A model generated the notes under the pieces. It worked only from the letters and a program-made list of their open reading frames with translations, did no database searches and was not told the DNA's origin. The translations under genes were made by a program, and so were the position numbers. This document shows, one piece after another, positions 49,942 through 58,886 of a DNA stretch of 64,000 bases. Each line of letters begins with the position of its first letter. Position 1 is the stretch's first letter. The DNA is from Actinospineispora spinosispora DSM 44797 (lineage in GTDB: Bacteria > Actinomycetota > Actinomycetes > Mycobacteriales > Pseudonocardiaceae): positions 1 through 64,000 of the forward strand of contig NZ_AUBB01000041.1 of the NCBI RefSeq assembly GCF_000429025.1, in the 5' to 3' direction.

Positions 49942-50721
49942 ATGACGACCACCGCACAGCCGGGCCGCCCACCCATCGTCGACCGAGCGCGGTGGCAGGC
50001 CGCCCGGGACGAGCTGCTGGTCCGGGAGAAGGCCCACACCCGCGAGGGCGATGCGATCGCTGCGGCCCGCCGCCGGCTGCCGATGGTGGAGCTCGACGGA
50101 ACGGTCGAGGTCACCGGCCCGGACGGCCCGGTCCCGTTCCTGGCTCTGTTCGACGGCCGCGACGAGCTCGTGGTCTACAAACACATGTGGCACGACGGCG
50201 CGGGACACCACGGACAGTGCGCGGGCTGCACCACCACGGCCTGGCACATGAAGGACGCCGTCTACCTCAACGCGCGAGGCGTCTCGTTTGCCATCCTCAC
50301 CGAGGGCCCGTGGGACGAGGTCGCCTCCTACGTCGAGTTCATGGGCTACACCCAGCCCTGGTACTCGGTGCGCGACGTCGACGGGCCGATCAGCGAGGAC
50401 ATGGGTTCGGTCACCTGCTTCCTGCGCGACGGCGACCGCGTGTTCCTCACCTACAGCACGACGGCCCGGGGCAACGAGCCGGTCAACGGGTCGCTCGGGC
50501 TGCTCGACATGACCCCCTACGGCCGCCGCGAGGCGTGGGAGGACAACCCCGAGGGCTGGCCCGACGCGCCCGAGACCGACGCGCCGACCGGCTCACGCGG
50601 CGGGGGAATCTGCTGGTACTGGAGCACCGACTCCGAGGGCAACCCCACCTGGGGCCCGACCAGCCGCCCCGTCCCGCAGTGGACCCGCCCCGCCGCGACC
50701 CCCGTGGAGACCCGTGAGTGA
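49942..50721 (+). CDS. DUF899 (thioredoxin-like) protein
   Basis: A 259-residue DUF899 protein with a thioredoxin-like fold. Typical segments are ELLVREKAHTREGD, RRRLPMVEL, YKHMWHDG, CAGCTT (about 92-97, a CxxC pair), and the closing GICWYWSTD. ATG 49942 follows CGGAGGA. Reduction or isomerase activity is possible through the CxxC; the family has no assigned reaction. It ends inside a palindromic terminator shared with the convergent LuxR-ATPase gene. Confidence 0.8.
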   Translation: MTTTAQPGRPPIVDRARWQAARDELLVREKAHTREGDAIAAARRRLPMVELDGTVEVTGPDGPVPFLALFDGRDELVVYKHMWHDGAGHHGQCAGCTTTAWHMKDAVYLNARGVSFAILTEGPWDEVASYVEFMGYTQPWYSVRDVDGPISEDMGSVTCFLRDGDRVFLTYSTTARGNEPVNGSLGLLDMTPYGRREAWEDNPEGWPDAPETDAPTGSRGGGICWYWSTDSEGNPTWGPTSRPVPQWTRPAATPVETRE

Positions 50722-50757
50722 TGTGGGCTGCTCTGGCAGCCCACATCACTCACGGGT
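50710..50757. terminator. 48-bp palindrome between convergent genes
   Basis: Perfect 22-base arms starting ACCCGTGAGTGATGTGGGCT with a 4-base TCTG centre. It overlaps the 3' ends of both the DUF899 and LuxR-ATPase genes (stops at 50721 and 50750). Confidence 0.8.
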
Positions 50758-53110
50758 TCGGGAGGCGGCCGGCGATGTCGTGGCGGGACTGGACCGCGAG
50801 CTTGCGCCGGATGTGCTCCAGGTGCTTCTCCACCGTCCGCACCGAGGAGTGCCGCTGCCCGGCGACCTGCTCGTTGGTGAGACCCCGCGCGGCCAGGACC
50901 GCGATCTCCTTCTCGGTCCTGGTCAGCTCGTGCCAGCGGGAGAGCTGGTCCGGCTCAGTCGCGACCTCGACCGTGGCCAGCGCCAGCGCGATGATCTTCT
51001 CGTCGGGCAGTGCGGCACCCCGCTCGGTCGCCGCCGCATGGTCCGAGGGCCCGAGCGTGTCGAGGGCGAGAGCGTCGGCGGCCTCGGTCCGCGCGGCGAG
51101 CGGGGTGAGCCCGACGATCGACACCCGCATCCGTTCCCGGAGGCTGCGTGAACCACCGAGGACACGCGCGATGTAGGCGGCGTCGGACCGGTCACGCTCC
51201 GGGTCGGCTCCTCGGCGGGCCCGCAGGACCTCGGCGAACGCCCAGGCCACGGCATGCGTGCACCAGACCAGGCCCCACCGGTCGTCCATCTCCCGCTGCC
51301 TGCGCAGTGCCTCGCGCTCGACGAGCAGCGCCTCCGATGCCCGCCCGTGACGCATCAACGCCGCACCTCGGACCATCATCGCCCAGGACACCGCCCACTC
51401 GGCGCCGACCGCGCGGCCCTCGTCGAGGCACTGCTGGGTGAGCGCGAGCGCTTCGGGCTCGCCGGCGTAGAACGCGGTCGCCATCGCCGCGAACAGCAAC
51501 GCCATGTGCCGCTCGCCGCGCAGCTGCTCCCCACCACGGCCGAACGCCTCAGTGGCGTCCACCAGCAGCGCGACCGACGCCGGATCGCCCCGGGTGAGCA
51601 GCGCGTCGAGACCTTCGAGCAACAGCAGCGCGGGCCGGCTCGCCGGGGTCACCTCGGCCCGGCACTGCGCGAGCAGCGCGGTCGCGGTCTGGTTCGCGCC
51701 GAGGCACAGCGCGTTCCACCCGGCGATCGACATCGCCATCGGCCGCAGCTCGGCGGCCTCGGGAATCGCGGTCGTCCCGGCGAGAGCGTTCTCCAACCAT
51801 TCGAGACCCTCGCGCAGGATGCCCAGGAAGTAGTGCACCCGAAGCCGGGTCAGGCTCGTCGCGATCGCCAGCGCCTCGGTCTGCTCGCCCGGGGTGACCA
51901 GACTCCACCGCAGCGCCGCGCGCAGGTTCGACAGTTCGGCGCTCGCCCGTTCCAGCAGCTCCATCTCGCGCGGCCCGTACCAGGACCGGGCCGCGTGCTC
52001 GGCGAACGCCAGGTAGTGGTCACGGTGCCGCGCGCGCAGCTCGGCGTCCTCGCCGCGTTCGACGAGCCGGCCGTGCCCGTACTGGCGCAGTGTCTCCAGC
52101 AGCCGGTACCGCGTGCGCCTGCCCCGGTTGTCCGCGACGACGATCGACTTGCGGACCAGCCCGTCGAGCACCGGCGCGACGTCTCCGGAGTCCCCACAGA
52201 CGGCACGGGCGGCGTCGAGGTCCCAGCCGTCGGAGAACACCGACACCCGCGCCCACAACGCCTGCTCGGCGGGAGAACACAGCTGGTAGCTCCAGTCCAC
52301 GGCGGCGCGCAGGCTGTGGTGCATCGGCCGCGCGCCGTGCCGGGGACCGCCGGTCAACAGGCGGAACCGGGCATCCCCGTCGCCTTCCTTGAGTCCCTCG
52401 ACGATCTCGTCGAGGGACTGGGTGCGCAACCCGGCCGCGGCGAGCTCGATGGCCAGCGGGATGCCGTCCAGCCGCCGGCACAACAGCTCGGCCGAGGCCC
52501 GATGCCGCTCGGTGAGCGCGAGACCGGCCGCGGCGGCGCGCTCGGTGAGCAGCTCCATCACCTCGCCGGGATAGGTCAGCGGCGGCACCAGGTACAGCTG
52601 CTCGCCCACACAGCCGAGTGCCTCCCGGCTGGTCGCCAGCACCGTGATGTCGTCGACCTCGGCGAGCAGGTCGTTGACGAACGCGCCGGCCTGCTCCACG
52701 ACGTGCTCGCAGTTGTCCAGCACCAGCAGATAGCCGTCGCTCACCTGGGCGCGCAGGTGCTCGACGAGGACCTGCCACAGCGCGTGCTCGGACACGTCCG
52801 TGACCCCGACGCAGGCGGCGACCTCCCGCTCGAACGTCGCCGCGCTCGCCGAGCCGTTCATCGTCGACAGGCGAACCCAGCGCACCTGGGCCCCGCGACC
52901 GTCCCGGCGCGTCGCGGCGACGAGGCTCTGCGCCAGCCGGGTCTTCCCGACGCCGCCGGGGCCCGCCAGGGTCAACAGCCGTGCCCCGCGCAGGTGGCCG
53001 AACGCCTCCCGGATCTGGTCCGCGCGCCCGACGAACGACGTCAGCTCGACCGGCACGTCGCCGGCGTGCGACGTGCGTACGGTTCGCCGTTCAGCAGGCA
53101 TGGATCCCAT
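50750..53110 (-). CDS. ATPase-containing LuxR-family regulator (paralogue 2)
   Basis: A 786-residue homologue of the protein at 41373-43751. Same order: VPVELTSFVGR, Walker A GPGGVGKTR, LDNCEHV, ATSREALG, LDGIPLAIELAA, helical mid-region and C-terminal LuxR helix-turn-helix (LTRTEKEIAVLAARGLTN, then RTVEKHLEHI). ATG 53110 or 53101 gives the matching N-terminus. In-frame sequence upstream is repetitive and not conserved. The neighbouring dienelactone hydrolase on the same strand, ending 115 bp upstream of this start, is a possible but unproven target. Confidence 0.85.
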   Translation of the reverse strand: MGSMPAERRTVRTSHAGDVPVELTSFVGRADQIREAFGHLRGARLLTLAGPGGVGKTRLAQSLVAATRRDGRGAQVRWVRLSTMNGSASAATFEREVAACVGVTDVSEHALWQVLVEHLRAQVSDGYLLVLDNCEHVVEQAGAFVNDLLAEVDDITVLATSREALGCVGEQLYLVPPLTYPGEVMELLTERAAAAGLALTERHRASAELLCRRLDGIPLAIELAAAGLRTQSLDEIVEGLKEGDGDARFRLLTGGPRHGARPMHHSLRAAVDWSYQLCSPAEQALWARVSVFSDGWDLDAARAVCGDSGDVAPVLDGLVRKSIVVADNRGRRTRYRLLETLRQYGHGRLVERGEDAELRARHRDHYLAFAEHAARSWYGPREMELLERASAELSNLRAALRWSLVTPGEQTEALAIATSLTRLRVHYFLGILREGLEWLENALAGTTAIPEAAELRPMAMSIAGWNALCLGANQTATALLAQCRAEVTPASRPALLLLEGLDALLTRGDPASVALLVDATEAFGRGGEQLRGERHMALLFAAMATAFYAGEPEALALTQQCLDEGRAVGAEWAVSWAMMVRGAALMRHGRASEALLVEREALRRQREMDDRWGLVWCTHAVAWAFAEVLRARRGADPERDRSDAAYIARVLGGSRSLRERMRVSIVGLTPLAARTEAADALALDTLGPSDHAAATERGAALPDEKIIALALATVEVATEPDQLSRWHELTRTEKEIAVLAARGLTNEQVAGQRHSSVRTVEKHLEHIRRKLAVQSRHDIAGRLPNP

Positions 53111-53225
53111 CCGTGACGGTCCAACGGTTTGCGCCGAATCGAGGTTTCGATGAGGCAATCGTTGTCGACAGTGCTGATGGATACCACTTTCCGCAGTGCG
53201 ATGGCTAGTCGACTGCGGGAGTCGT

Positions 53226-53966
53226 TCAGTTGCGCAGGGTTGTGGCGAACAGCGCGGCGAGCGCGGACCAGTGTCGGTCGGCGGCCGCCGGGTCGTAGGT
53301 CGGGTTGTCCGGGACCGCGAAGCCGTGCGCGGCCGGGTAGGTCTCGACGGTGTGGGCGACTCCCGCCGCGGTGAGGGAACGCTCCAGCCGCTCGTGCTGC
53401 TCGGCGGGGAAGTGCTCGTCGTTCTCGGCCGATGCGACGTACACCGTGGCCGCGATCCGGTCGGCCAGCAGGTGAGGACTGTCCGGGTCGTCGTCGGCCG
53501 CGAGGTTGCCGCCGTGGAACGCCGCGGCCGCGACGATCCGGTCCGGGTGATGACCCGCGGCGATGAGCGACTCCCGCCCGCCCATGCAGTAGCCGGTCGT
53601 GCCCACGGCCGTTCCGGACACCTCGTCGCGACCGGCGAGGAAATCCAGGAAGGCACCCGCGTCCCTGGCGATGATCGGCCCGGTGACGCTGAGGTACAGC
53701 GCGTGCAGCCGCGCGGACTCGGCCGGGTCGGTGAACACCGTCTCGATGTCGAACGGGGTGTAAGGGGTCCGGTAGTAGACGTCGGGCAACAACACCGTGT
53801 ACCCGAGGCCGGCGATCCGGTCCGCCATCGCCGCGAAGGTCTCCCGGACCCCGCCCGCGTCGGCGTAGAGGATCACCCCCGGCCGGGCGCCGTCCTCGGC
53901 GGGAGTGTGCAACGAGGCGGCACACGAGCCGTCCTCGGTGGGAACGATGACCTCGAGTCGCGGCAT
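53226..53966 (-). CDS. Dienelactone hydrolase-family protein
   Basis: A 246-residue alpha/beta hydrolase of the dienelactone hydrolase type. The nucleophile is Cys in GYCMGGR (about 120), the acid is in AENDEHF and the histidine in AAHGFAVPD, the classical Cys-Asp-His set. It hydrolyses dienelactone or related cyclic esters in (chloro)aromatic breakdown; the substrate here is not known. ATG 53966 gives the normal N-terminus. It is divergent from the VOC gene at 54109. Confidence 0.88.
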   Translation of the reverse strand: MPRLEVIVPTEDGSCAASLHTPAEDGARPGVILYADAGGVRETFAAMADRIAGLGYTVLLPDVYYRTPYTPFDIETVFTDPAESARLHALYLSVTGPIIARDAGAFLDFLAGRDEVSGTAVGTTGYCMGGRESLIAAGHHPDRIVAAAAFHGGNLAADDDPDSPHLLADRIAATVYVASAENDEHFPAEQHERLERSLTAAGVAHTVETYPAAHGFAVPDNPTYDPAAADRHWSALAALFATTLRN

Positions 53967-54108
53967 GGGTCCTGTTCTACCCCCGAGGGCTCGCTTTCGG
54001 CTCCCGTTTTCCGCTCGGCGTAAACGGGATGTCGAGAACGGTCCGCCGGCTCCGTCTCCCGGACGGAAGCGGTCATCGTGGCCGCCGCAACGGAGAGGGA
54101 GAACCGCC

Positions 54109-54549
54109 ATGGCGATCCAGCGCCTGGAGCACGTGAACGTCGTCGTCACCGATCTCGACGCCGCTGTCGAGTTCTTCACCGATCTCGGCATGGAGCTCGC
54201 CGGCCGGGCGCCGATCGAGGGCGACTGGGTGGATCGGATCTGCGGGCTCGACGGCATCCGGGTCGACGTCGCGATGATGCGGACCCCGGGCGGCCACGGT
54301 GAGATCGAGCTGACCAGGTTCCACACCCCGGCGGCGATCAGCGCCGGGCCGGACGACGCACCCGCGCACACGCTGGGCCTGAGGAGCGTCATGTTCGCCG
54401 TCGACGACATCGACGCCACGGTCGAAGGCCTGAGAGCGCGCGGCACGGAGCTGGTCGGCGAGGTCGTGCGGTACCAGGACAGCTGCCGGCTCTGCTACGT
54501 GCGAGGCCCCGGAGGGATCATCGTCGCGCTGGTCGAGCAGCTCGGCTGA
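54109..54549 (+). CDS. VOC-family protein (glyoxalase/bleomycin-resistance type)
   Basis: A 146-residue VOC protein. His in RLEHVNVVVTDLD, Glu in GEIELTRFH and Glu near the end (IIVALVEQL) give the metal-binding pattern of glyoxalase I/dioxygenase relatives. It may act as isomerase, dioxygenase or sequestration protein. ATG 54109 follows GGAGAGGGAG. Convergent with the MacB-like permease gene, 8 bp between stops. Confidence 0.82.
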   Translation: MAIQRLEHVNVVVTDLDAAVEFFTDLGMELAGRAPIEGDWVDRICGLDGIRVDVAMMRTPGGHGEIELTRFHTPAAISAGPDDAPAHTLGLRSVMFAVDDIDATVEGLRARGTELVGEVVRYQDSCRLCYVRGPGGIIVALVEQLG

Positions 54550-54557
54550 GCCCCCAG

Positions 54558-56990
54558 CTACTCGAAGCGCAGCGCTTCGATGGGGCGTAGGCGTCCGGCG
54601 CGGTAGGCGGGGTAGCCGCCGGCGATGACGCCGATGAGGAGGCTCACGCAGAAGGCGACGATGACGGCGCCGGGCGACAGGATGGGGTGTGGGAAGTCGG
54701 ATTCGGGGTCGTTGGGTAGGAAGTGGCCGCCGCCGAGGGTGAGGCCGACGCCCAGGATGATGCCGATGGTGCCGCCGAGGCCGGACAGGATGACCGCTTC
54801 GGACAGGAACTGCTGCAGGACGGCGCGGCGGGTGGCGCCGACGGCTTTGCGGATGCCGATCTCGCGGGTTCGTTCGGTGACCGAGACGAGCATGATGTTG
54901 GCGACGCCGATGCCGCCGACGATCAGGGAGATGGCGGCGACGGCGACGATGAACTGGGTGAGGAAGTTGATGAACTGCATGCTCTTGTTGAGCAGTGTGG
55001 TGAAGGTGAGGATGTTGTAGTCGCGGTTCGCGGCGGCTTTGATGTTGTGGCGGTCGTCGAGGATGTGGCTGGCCTGGTTGACGGCGCGGTCGATGGTGGC
55101 GACGTCGCTGGACTTGAGGGTGATCTGGTCGACCTTGCCGGTGGCGGAGCCGACGAGGTAGGTGCGGGCGGCTTCGAACGGGGTGATGACGACGTTGTCG
55201 TTCTGGCCGTTGGAGTCGAGGATGCCGGTGATCTTGAAGCTGGAGCGGTCGACGCGCACGACTGATCCGACGACCTCGTCGGGGTTGGTGCGCGGGCCGA
55301 ACAGCAGCGCGACGGCCTGGGGGCCGAGGACGGCTTCGCGGTCCTTGCTGGTCTGCGCCCCGGAGGACAGCCAGCTGCCGGCGACGATCTTGCGGTCGGT
55401 CAGCTCGAGGTAGTTGTCGGTGGCGCCGACGAGGCTGGCGCGGTCGGTGTTCTGCCCGACGGTCAGTGTCACGGTGCCGGCGACCGAGGGGGACACCGAG
55501 GCGATGTCGGGGGCGAGTTTCTTGTCCTGCAGCGCGGTGACGTCGCGGTCGGTCAGGTCGTGGGCGACGCCGCCGCCGGGGGCGGTGCCGGTGGTGGGGG
55601 TGATGGTGATCTGGTTGGCCAGGCGGCTGAACTGTTCGTTGAAGTGGGCTTTCATGCCGTTGCCCAGCGCGACCAGGACGATGACCGCGGCGACGCCGAT
55701 GATGATGCCGGTCATGGTCAGCCAGGAGCGCAGCCGGTTGTTCGACAGGCTGTGCAGCGCCGAACGCAGCATCTCCCGCTTCAGCCCGACCAGGCGGACC
55801 TTCGGCATCAGCTGCCGGCGGGCCTTGCGCGCCTGGCGCTTCGTCGGGGGTGGTGGCTTGTCCGAGCCGCGCAGCAGCTTCGCGGCCTCGTCCATCTCCC
55901 GGCGCTGCGCCTCACGTTCCTGCTGACGCTGCCACGCCCGCAGTTCCCGCTCGGTCGGCACCCCTGAGGTGGTGATGAGCGGGGGAGTCGCGACCGGACC
56001 GGTGACGTCCTCGACCGCGCGAGGCGCGGGCGCCGGTGGCTGAGGCGGCGCGGGTTGCGGTGTTCGAGGCCGCGGGGCGGGAGCTTGGGGCACAGCCGGT
56101 TGCGTTGCCGGAGGCTTCGCCGTCGACGGTTGTGCCGAGGGAGGCTTTGTTGCCGGAGATTGCGTCGCCGGAGGCTGGGCCGCGCGAGGCTGGGGTGCCT
56201 CGACCTTCTGGGGCGGCGGGCTCGGGCGGTCGACCGGACGTGCCTGGACGCTCGGGCGGGCCGGCGTGGGCCGGCGGGGTCGCTCCGCGGTCTTCGTGCT
56301 TGCACGGTTATCTGGCATCCGGGGTGCGCGCTCGGCCCGCTGGGGACGATCGCGCCACCGCGACGCGGCGCCCTGGACAAGGGCCAGCGACCCGGTCCAC
56401 ATCAGCACCAAGAGCGTGACCAGGACCAACACGTCACGACGGACAGCCCTAGCGACCGCCCCCGCGGTGCGACGGGAGAAGTCCTGGACCTCGATCGCCA
56501 CGCCGCGCAGCTGTTCCGACGCGCGCGGTCCACTCCGGGGCGCGGCGACCCGCCGAGGCGCCGCCTCGGGCGAGGCCGCCGGGGCTGCGAGGGGAGCCGA
56601 GATGGGGGGAGCCGTGGCCACGCGCTGCGACTGCACGACGTAGGACATCGACAGCAGCTGGCGAATCCGGCGACGGCGCGTCCGGTAGCCGACGTCGGGC
56701 TCGGGGACCAGCCTGCGGTACGGCGAGATCCGGCGAGGGCGGCGGACCTTCGGCTCGGCCGGGCCTTCGATGCGCTGGGCAGGTGCCTGGGCCCGATGTT
56801 CACGTGCCGGTTTCTCGACCGGCCGCGCCGTCCTGACCGCTGATCCGTTGGTGTTGCCCTGGGTGGGCGAGGGACGCAACGCGGCCTTGCGGTGTGCCGC
56901 GCAGCAGTACTTACGGGGCGGTCGACCGGGGCGCTTCTGTGGCACGTTCTGGCAGCCAGGCAACGCGCATACCTGTACCGAACCTGTCAC
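54558..56990 (-). CDS. MacB/FtsX-type permease with Cys-rich, proline-rich N-terminal extension
   Basis: About 810 residues. The C-terminal 410 are a MacB-type ABC permease: first span with LRSWLTMTGIIIGVAAVIVL, an extracytoplasmic domain, and a last three-span FtsX block ending YPAYRAGRLRPIEALR. The N-terminal 400 are unusual: a Cys cluster CALPGC...YCCAAH (about 10-35) that resembles a small zinc ribbon, an extra membrane span (LVLVTLLVLMWTG), and a long Pro/Ala stalk. No ABC ATPase gene is adjacent, so its partner must be elsewhere. Start could be GTG 56990 or a codon at 57047; neither has a strong ribosome site. Confidence 0.78.
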   Translation of the reverse strand: MTGSVQVCALPGCQNVPQKRPGRPPRKYCCAAHRKAALRPSPTQGNTNGSAVRTARPVEKPAREHRAQAPAQRIEGPAEPKVRRPRRISPYRRLVPEPDVGYRTRRRRIRQLLSMSYVVQSQRVATAPPISAPLAAPAASPEAAPRRVAAPRSGPRASEQLRGVAIEVQDFSRRTAGAVARAVRRDVLVLVTLLVLMWTGSLALVQGAASRWRDRPQRAERAPRMPDNRASTKTAERPRRPTPARPSVQARPVDRPSPPPQKVEAPQPRAAQPPATQSPATKPPSAQPSTAKPPATQPAVPQAPAPRPRTPQPAPPQPPAPAPRAVEDVTGPVATPPLITTSGVPTERELRAWQRQQEREAQRREMDEAAKLLRGSDKPPPPTKRQARKARRQLMPKVRLVGLKREMLRSALHSLSNNRLRSWLTMTGIIIGVAAVIVLVALGNGMKAHFNEQFSRLANQITITPTTGTAPGGGVAHDLTDRDVTALQDKKLAPDIASVSPSVAGTVTLTVGQNTDRASLVGATDNYLELTDRKIVAGSWLSSGAQTSKDREAVLGPQAVALLFGPRTNPDEVVGSVVRVDRSSFKITGILDSNGQNDNVVITPFEAARTYLVGSATGKVDQITLKSSDVATIDRAVNQASHILDDRHNIKAAANRDYNILTFTTLLNKSMQFINFLTQFIVAVAAISLIVGGIGVANIMLVSVTERTREIGIRKAVGATRRAVLQQFLSEAVILSGLGGTIGIILGVGLTLGGGHFLPNDPESDFPHPILSPGAVIVAFCVSLLIGVIAGGYPAYRAGRLRPIEALRFE

Positions 56991-57259
56991 GATCCATCGG
57001 CCTCGAATCAGCGGTCTCTGGCGCTCGCACGCGCGGGACGGTGGCATTCCCGGCCTCGATTGCCGGCAAGGAAGCCAATCCTGAACGGCGATCCTGCAGT
57101 GTGGACTCCGACGGTAAACACGTCGGAGAACAGTGTCCAGTTAATAGGGTCCACATCTGTGGGCCGTCCGCAAGTCGACGGCCGTTAAGGTACGGGCCGT
57201 ACTTACGCGCGATTAATCCGGCGACGATGAATCGTCGCCGTGAGCCGGATCGAGCCGGG

Positions 57260-57367
57260 TCAGGGGAGGGTGGGCGCGACGCTCATGACCATCGCGAACA
57301 CGAGCAGCAGGCCCACCACGATTACCGTGATCCGCGTAAAACGTGCTCGGGCCCGACGCCTCACCAT
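57260..57367 (-). CDS. Possible 35-residue single-span membrane peptide
   Basis: A 36-codon reading frame: a basic start (MVRRRARARFTR) followed by one hydrophobic span (ITVIVVGLLLVFAMVMSV). GGAG lies just upstream but very close to the ATG (next GTG codon gives better spacing). Positive-inside charge and a clean span make it plausible; its small size makes it uncertain. It lies in an otherwise empty 690-base gap. Confidence 0.4.
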   Translation of the reverse strand: MVRRRARARFTRITVIVVGLLLVFAMVMSVAPTLP

Positions 57368-57739
57368 GCTCCTACGGTATCGGTGGGACCTTCACCGTGG
57401 CGCGCTTATTCACCAGGAGTTTCCCTCCGGAGTCACTGAATATCATATATCAAAATAACCTCTGAGCGGTCACGGATATGCCGACCGGCCGCTCGTCGAT
57501 AGCGCTCATCACCGACGGAGATCAGCTCGTGATTCTGTGATCACCGGGCATCGCGCGCTCGTCCGTGGCCGGTTCGCGAGCGGAACGGGCACGCTGCGTA
57601 TACGGCTGCGACCGGTGTCACCCGGACTGTTGCGCACAGGAAATGTTAACGCGACACACAGCTTGAGCGACAGAGCGGAGGACAGGACAACAGCGGGGGC
57701 TGGGAGGTCGGCGGCGCTGACCCAAGATTGGTAGGAACC
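57368..57739. other. Intergenic region, no gene supported
   Basis: 372 bases before the histidine/aspartate-rich protein gene. It includes an AT-rich patch (about 57435-57460, AATATCATATATCAAAATAA) that may be promoter DNA. No open frame with a family or ribosome site was found. Confidence 0.55.
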
Positions 57740-58588
57740 GTGGCTTTCAAGCGCAACAGATCGGCCGGTGACGAGGCGCCGTTGGCGTCGGTCCCACCCA
57801 GTCCCGAGCTGCAGTGGCTCGGTGACTCGCTGACCAGTTCCGTGGTGCTTCCGCCGGTCGACACCGTCCTGCACCGCGCCGAGATGCTGCAACGTACGAC
57901 GACGGCGGCGACCGCCGCGGTGCTGACCATCGGCGCGCTGGGTGCGGTGACGGTCGCGGCACAGTCCATGGTGTCCGGGCAGGTGCCGCTGGTCGCCCCG
58001 GCGCTGCTCGCGCCGGTGACGGCGCCGACGCCGAGCAACGCGCCGCCGCCGATCATCGCCGAGGTGCTGGAGCCCGGTAAGCGCCTGCCCGCCCGCGAGG
58101 TCAGCTACCGCCCCGGGACCGGCGGTGTCGTCGACTCCGACGACGGTGACGACAGCGACTACTACGACGACGGCGACGAGCACGACGGTCATCATCACGA
58201 CGACGATGACGACTGGCACCACCCTCGCCCGACCTGGTCGCGCCCGCCGACGAGCTCCACCCCGCCCAGCAGCTCGACCCCACCCAGCAGCTCCACGCCG
58301 CCGAGCAGCTCCACGCCGCCCAGCAGCTCGGTCCCGCCGAGTAGCTCGACCAAGCCGACCGTGCCGCCGACGAAGCCCACGGTCAAGCCGCCGGAGCCGA
58401 CTCCGAAGCCGACGCCCAAGCCCACGCCGAAACCGACGCCGAAGCCACCGGCGCCGAGCAGAACCATCGAACCGACCAAGGAGCCGAGACCGGTCCACAC
58501 GGCCCGGCCGCCGGAGGAGAAGCCGAAGCCTCCGGCGGAGAAGCCGAAGCCCGATTCCGGCGGGAACGACTCGTCGGGCGAGAACTGA
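57740..58588 (+). CDS. Membrane-anchored His/Asp-rich and proline-rich protein
   Basis: A 282-residue protein. A cytoplasmic N-terminus (about 50 residues) is followed by one membrane span (TTAATAAVLTIGALGAVTVAA), then an exterior part with an extremely acidic, His-rich stretch (DEHDGHHHDDDDDWHHP near 145-160), five TPPSSS repeats, PTPK repeats and a Pro/Lys-rich tail. The His/Asp stretch could bind divalent metal; the Pro-rich tail resembles cell-wall-spanning stalks. GTG 57740 follows TAGGAA. No enzyme domain. Confidence 0.65.
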   Translation: MAFKRNRSAGDEAPLASVPPSPELQWLGDSLTSSVVLPPVDTVLHRAEMLQRTTTAATAAVLTIGALGAVTVAAQSMVSGQVPLVAPALLAPVTAPTPSNAPPPIIAEVLEPGKRLPAREVSYRPGTGGVVDSDDGDDSDYYDDGDEHDGHHHDDDDDWHHPRPTWSRPPTSSTPPSSSTPPSSSTPPSSSTPPSSSVPPSSSTKPTVPPTKPTVKPPEPTPKPTPKPTPKPTPKPPAPSRTIEPTKEPRPVHTARPPEEKPKPPAEKPKPDSGGNDSSGEN

Positions 58589-58589
58589 C

Positions 58590-58635
58590 CCCGTGAGTGG
58601 CGAGTGGTCCTATAGGACCACTCGCCACTCACGGG
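58590..58635. terminator. 46-bp palindrome, copy of the 7522-7573 element
   Basis: Perfect palindrome with the same CCGTGAGTGGCGAGTGGTCC arm and TATA centre as 7522-7573. Lies between the His/Asp-rich protein and the convergent small secreted protein. Confidence 0.8.
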
Positions 58636-58638
58636 TCT

Positions 58639-58872
58639 TTATCCCCGGACGGGCTTGTGGTCGGACTTGCCGCCCTTGCAGGTGAAGCCCTTACCGACCT
58701 TGATGACCTTGCCGTGCGTGGCGTGGCACTGCTTCGCGGTGACCGAGTGCACGACCGGGTGGCGGACGTCCTGGACCGGGGTGCTGGCCCAGGCGGTCGC
58801 GCTGACCGCGCCGACGGTGCACACGGCGGCCGCGCTCGCGGCGACGTAGGTGAATACTCGACGTGAATTCAT
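58639..58872 (-). CDS. Small secreted protein
   Basis: A 77-residue protein with a Sec signal peptide (MNSRRVFTYVAASAAAVCTV, cleavage likely after the ATAWA segment near 29). The mature part of about 48 residues has two Cys (CHATHGKVIKVGKGFTC) that could form a disulfide, and a basic end. No family recognised. ATG 58872. It follows the lipoprotein gene by 14 bp on the same strand. Confidence 0.65.
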   Translation of the reverse strand: MNSRRVFTYVAASAAAVCTVGAVSATAWASTPVQDVRHPVVHSVTAKQCHATHGKVIKVGKGFTCKGGKSDHKPVRG

Positions 58873-58886
58873 TGCTGAGTTTCCTC

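Noticed and set aside
57240-57458. 72-codon plus-strand open frame in the 57-kb gap
   Set aside because: Arg-rich without hydrophobic or domain pattern; the opposite strand encodes a more convincing one-span peptide.
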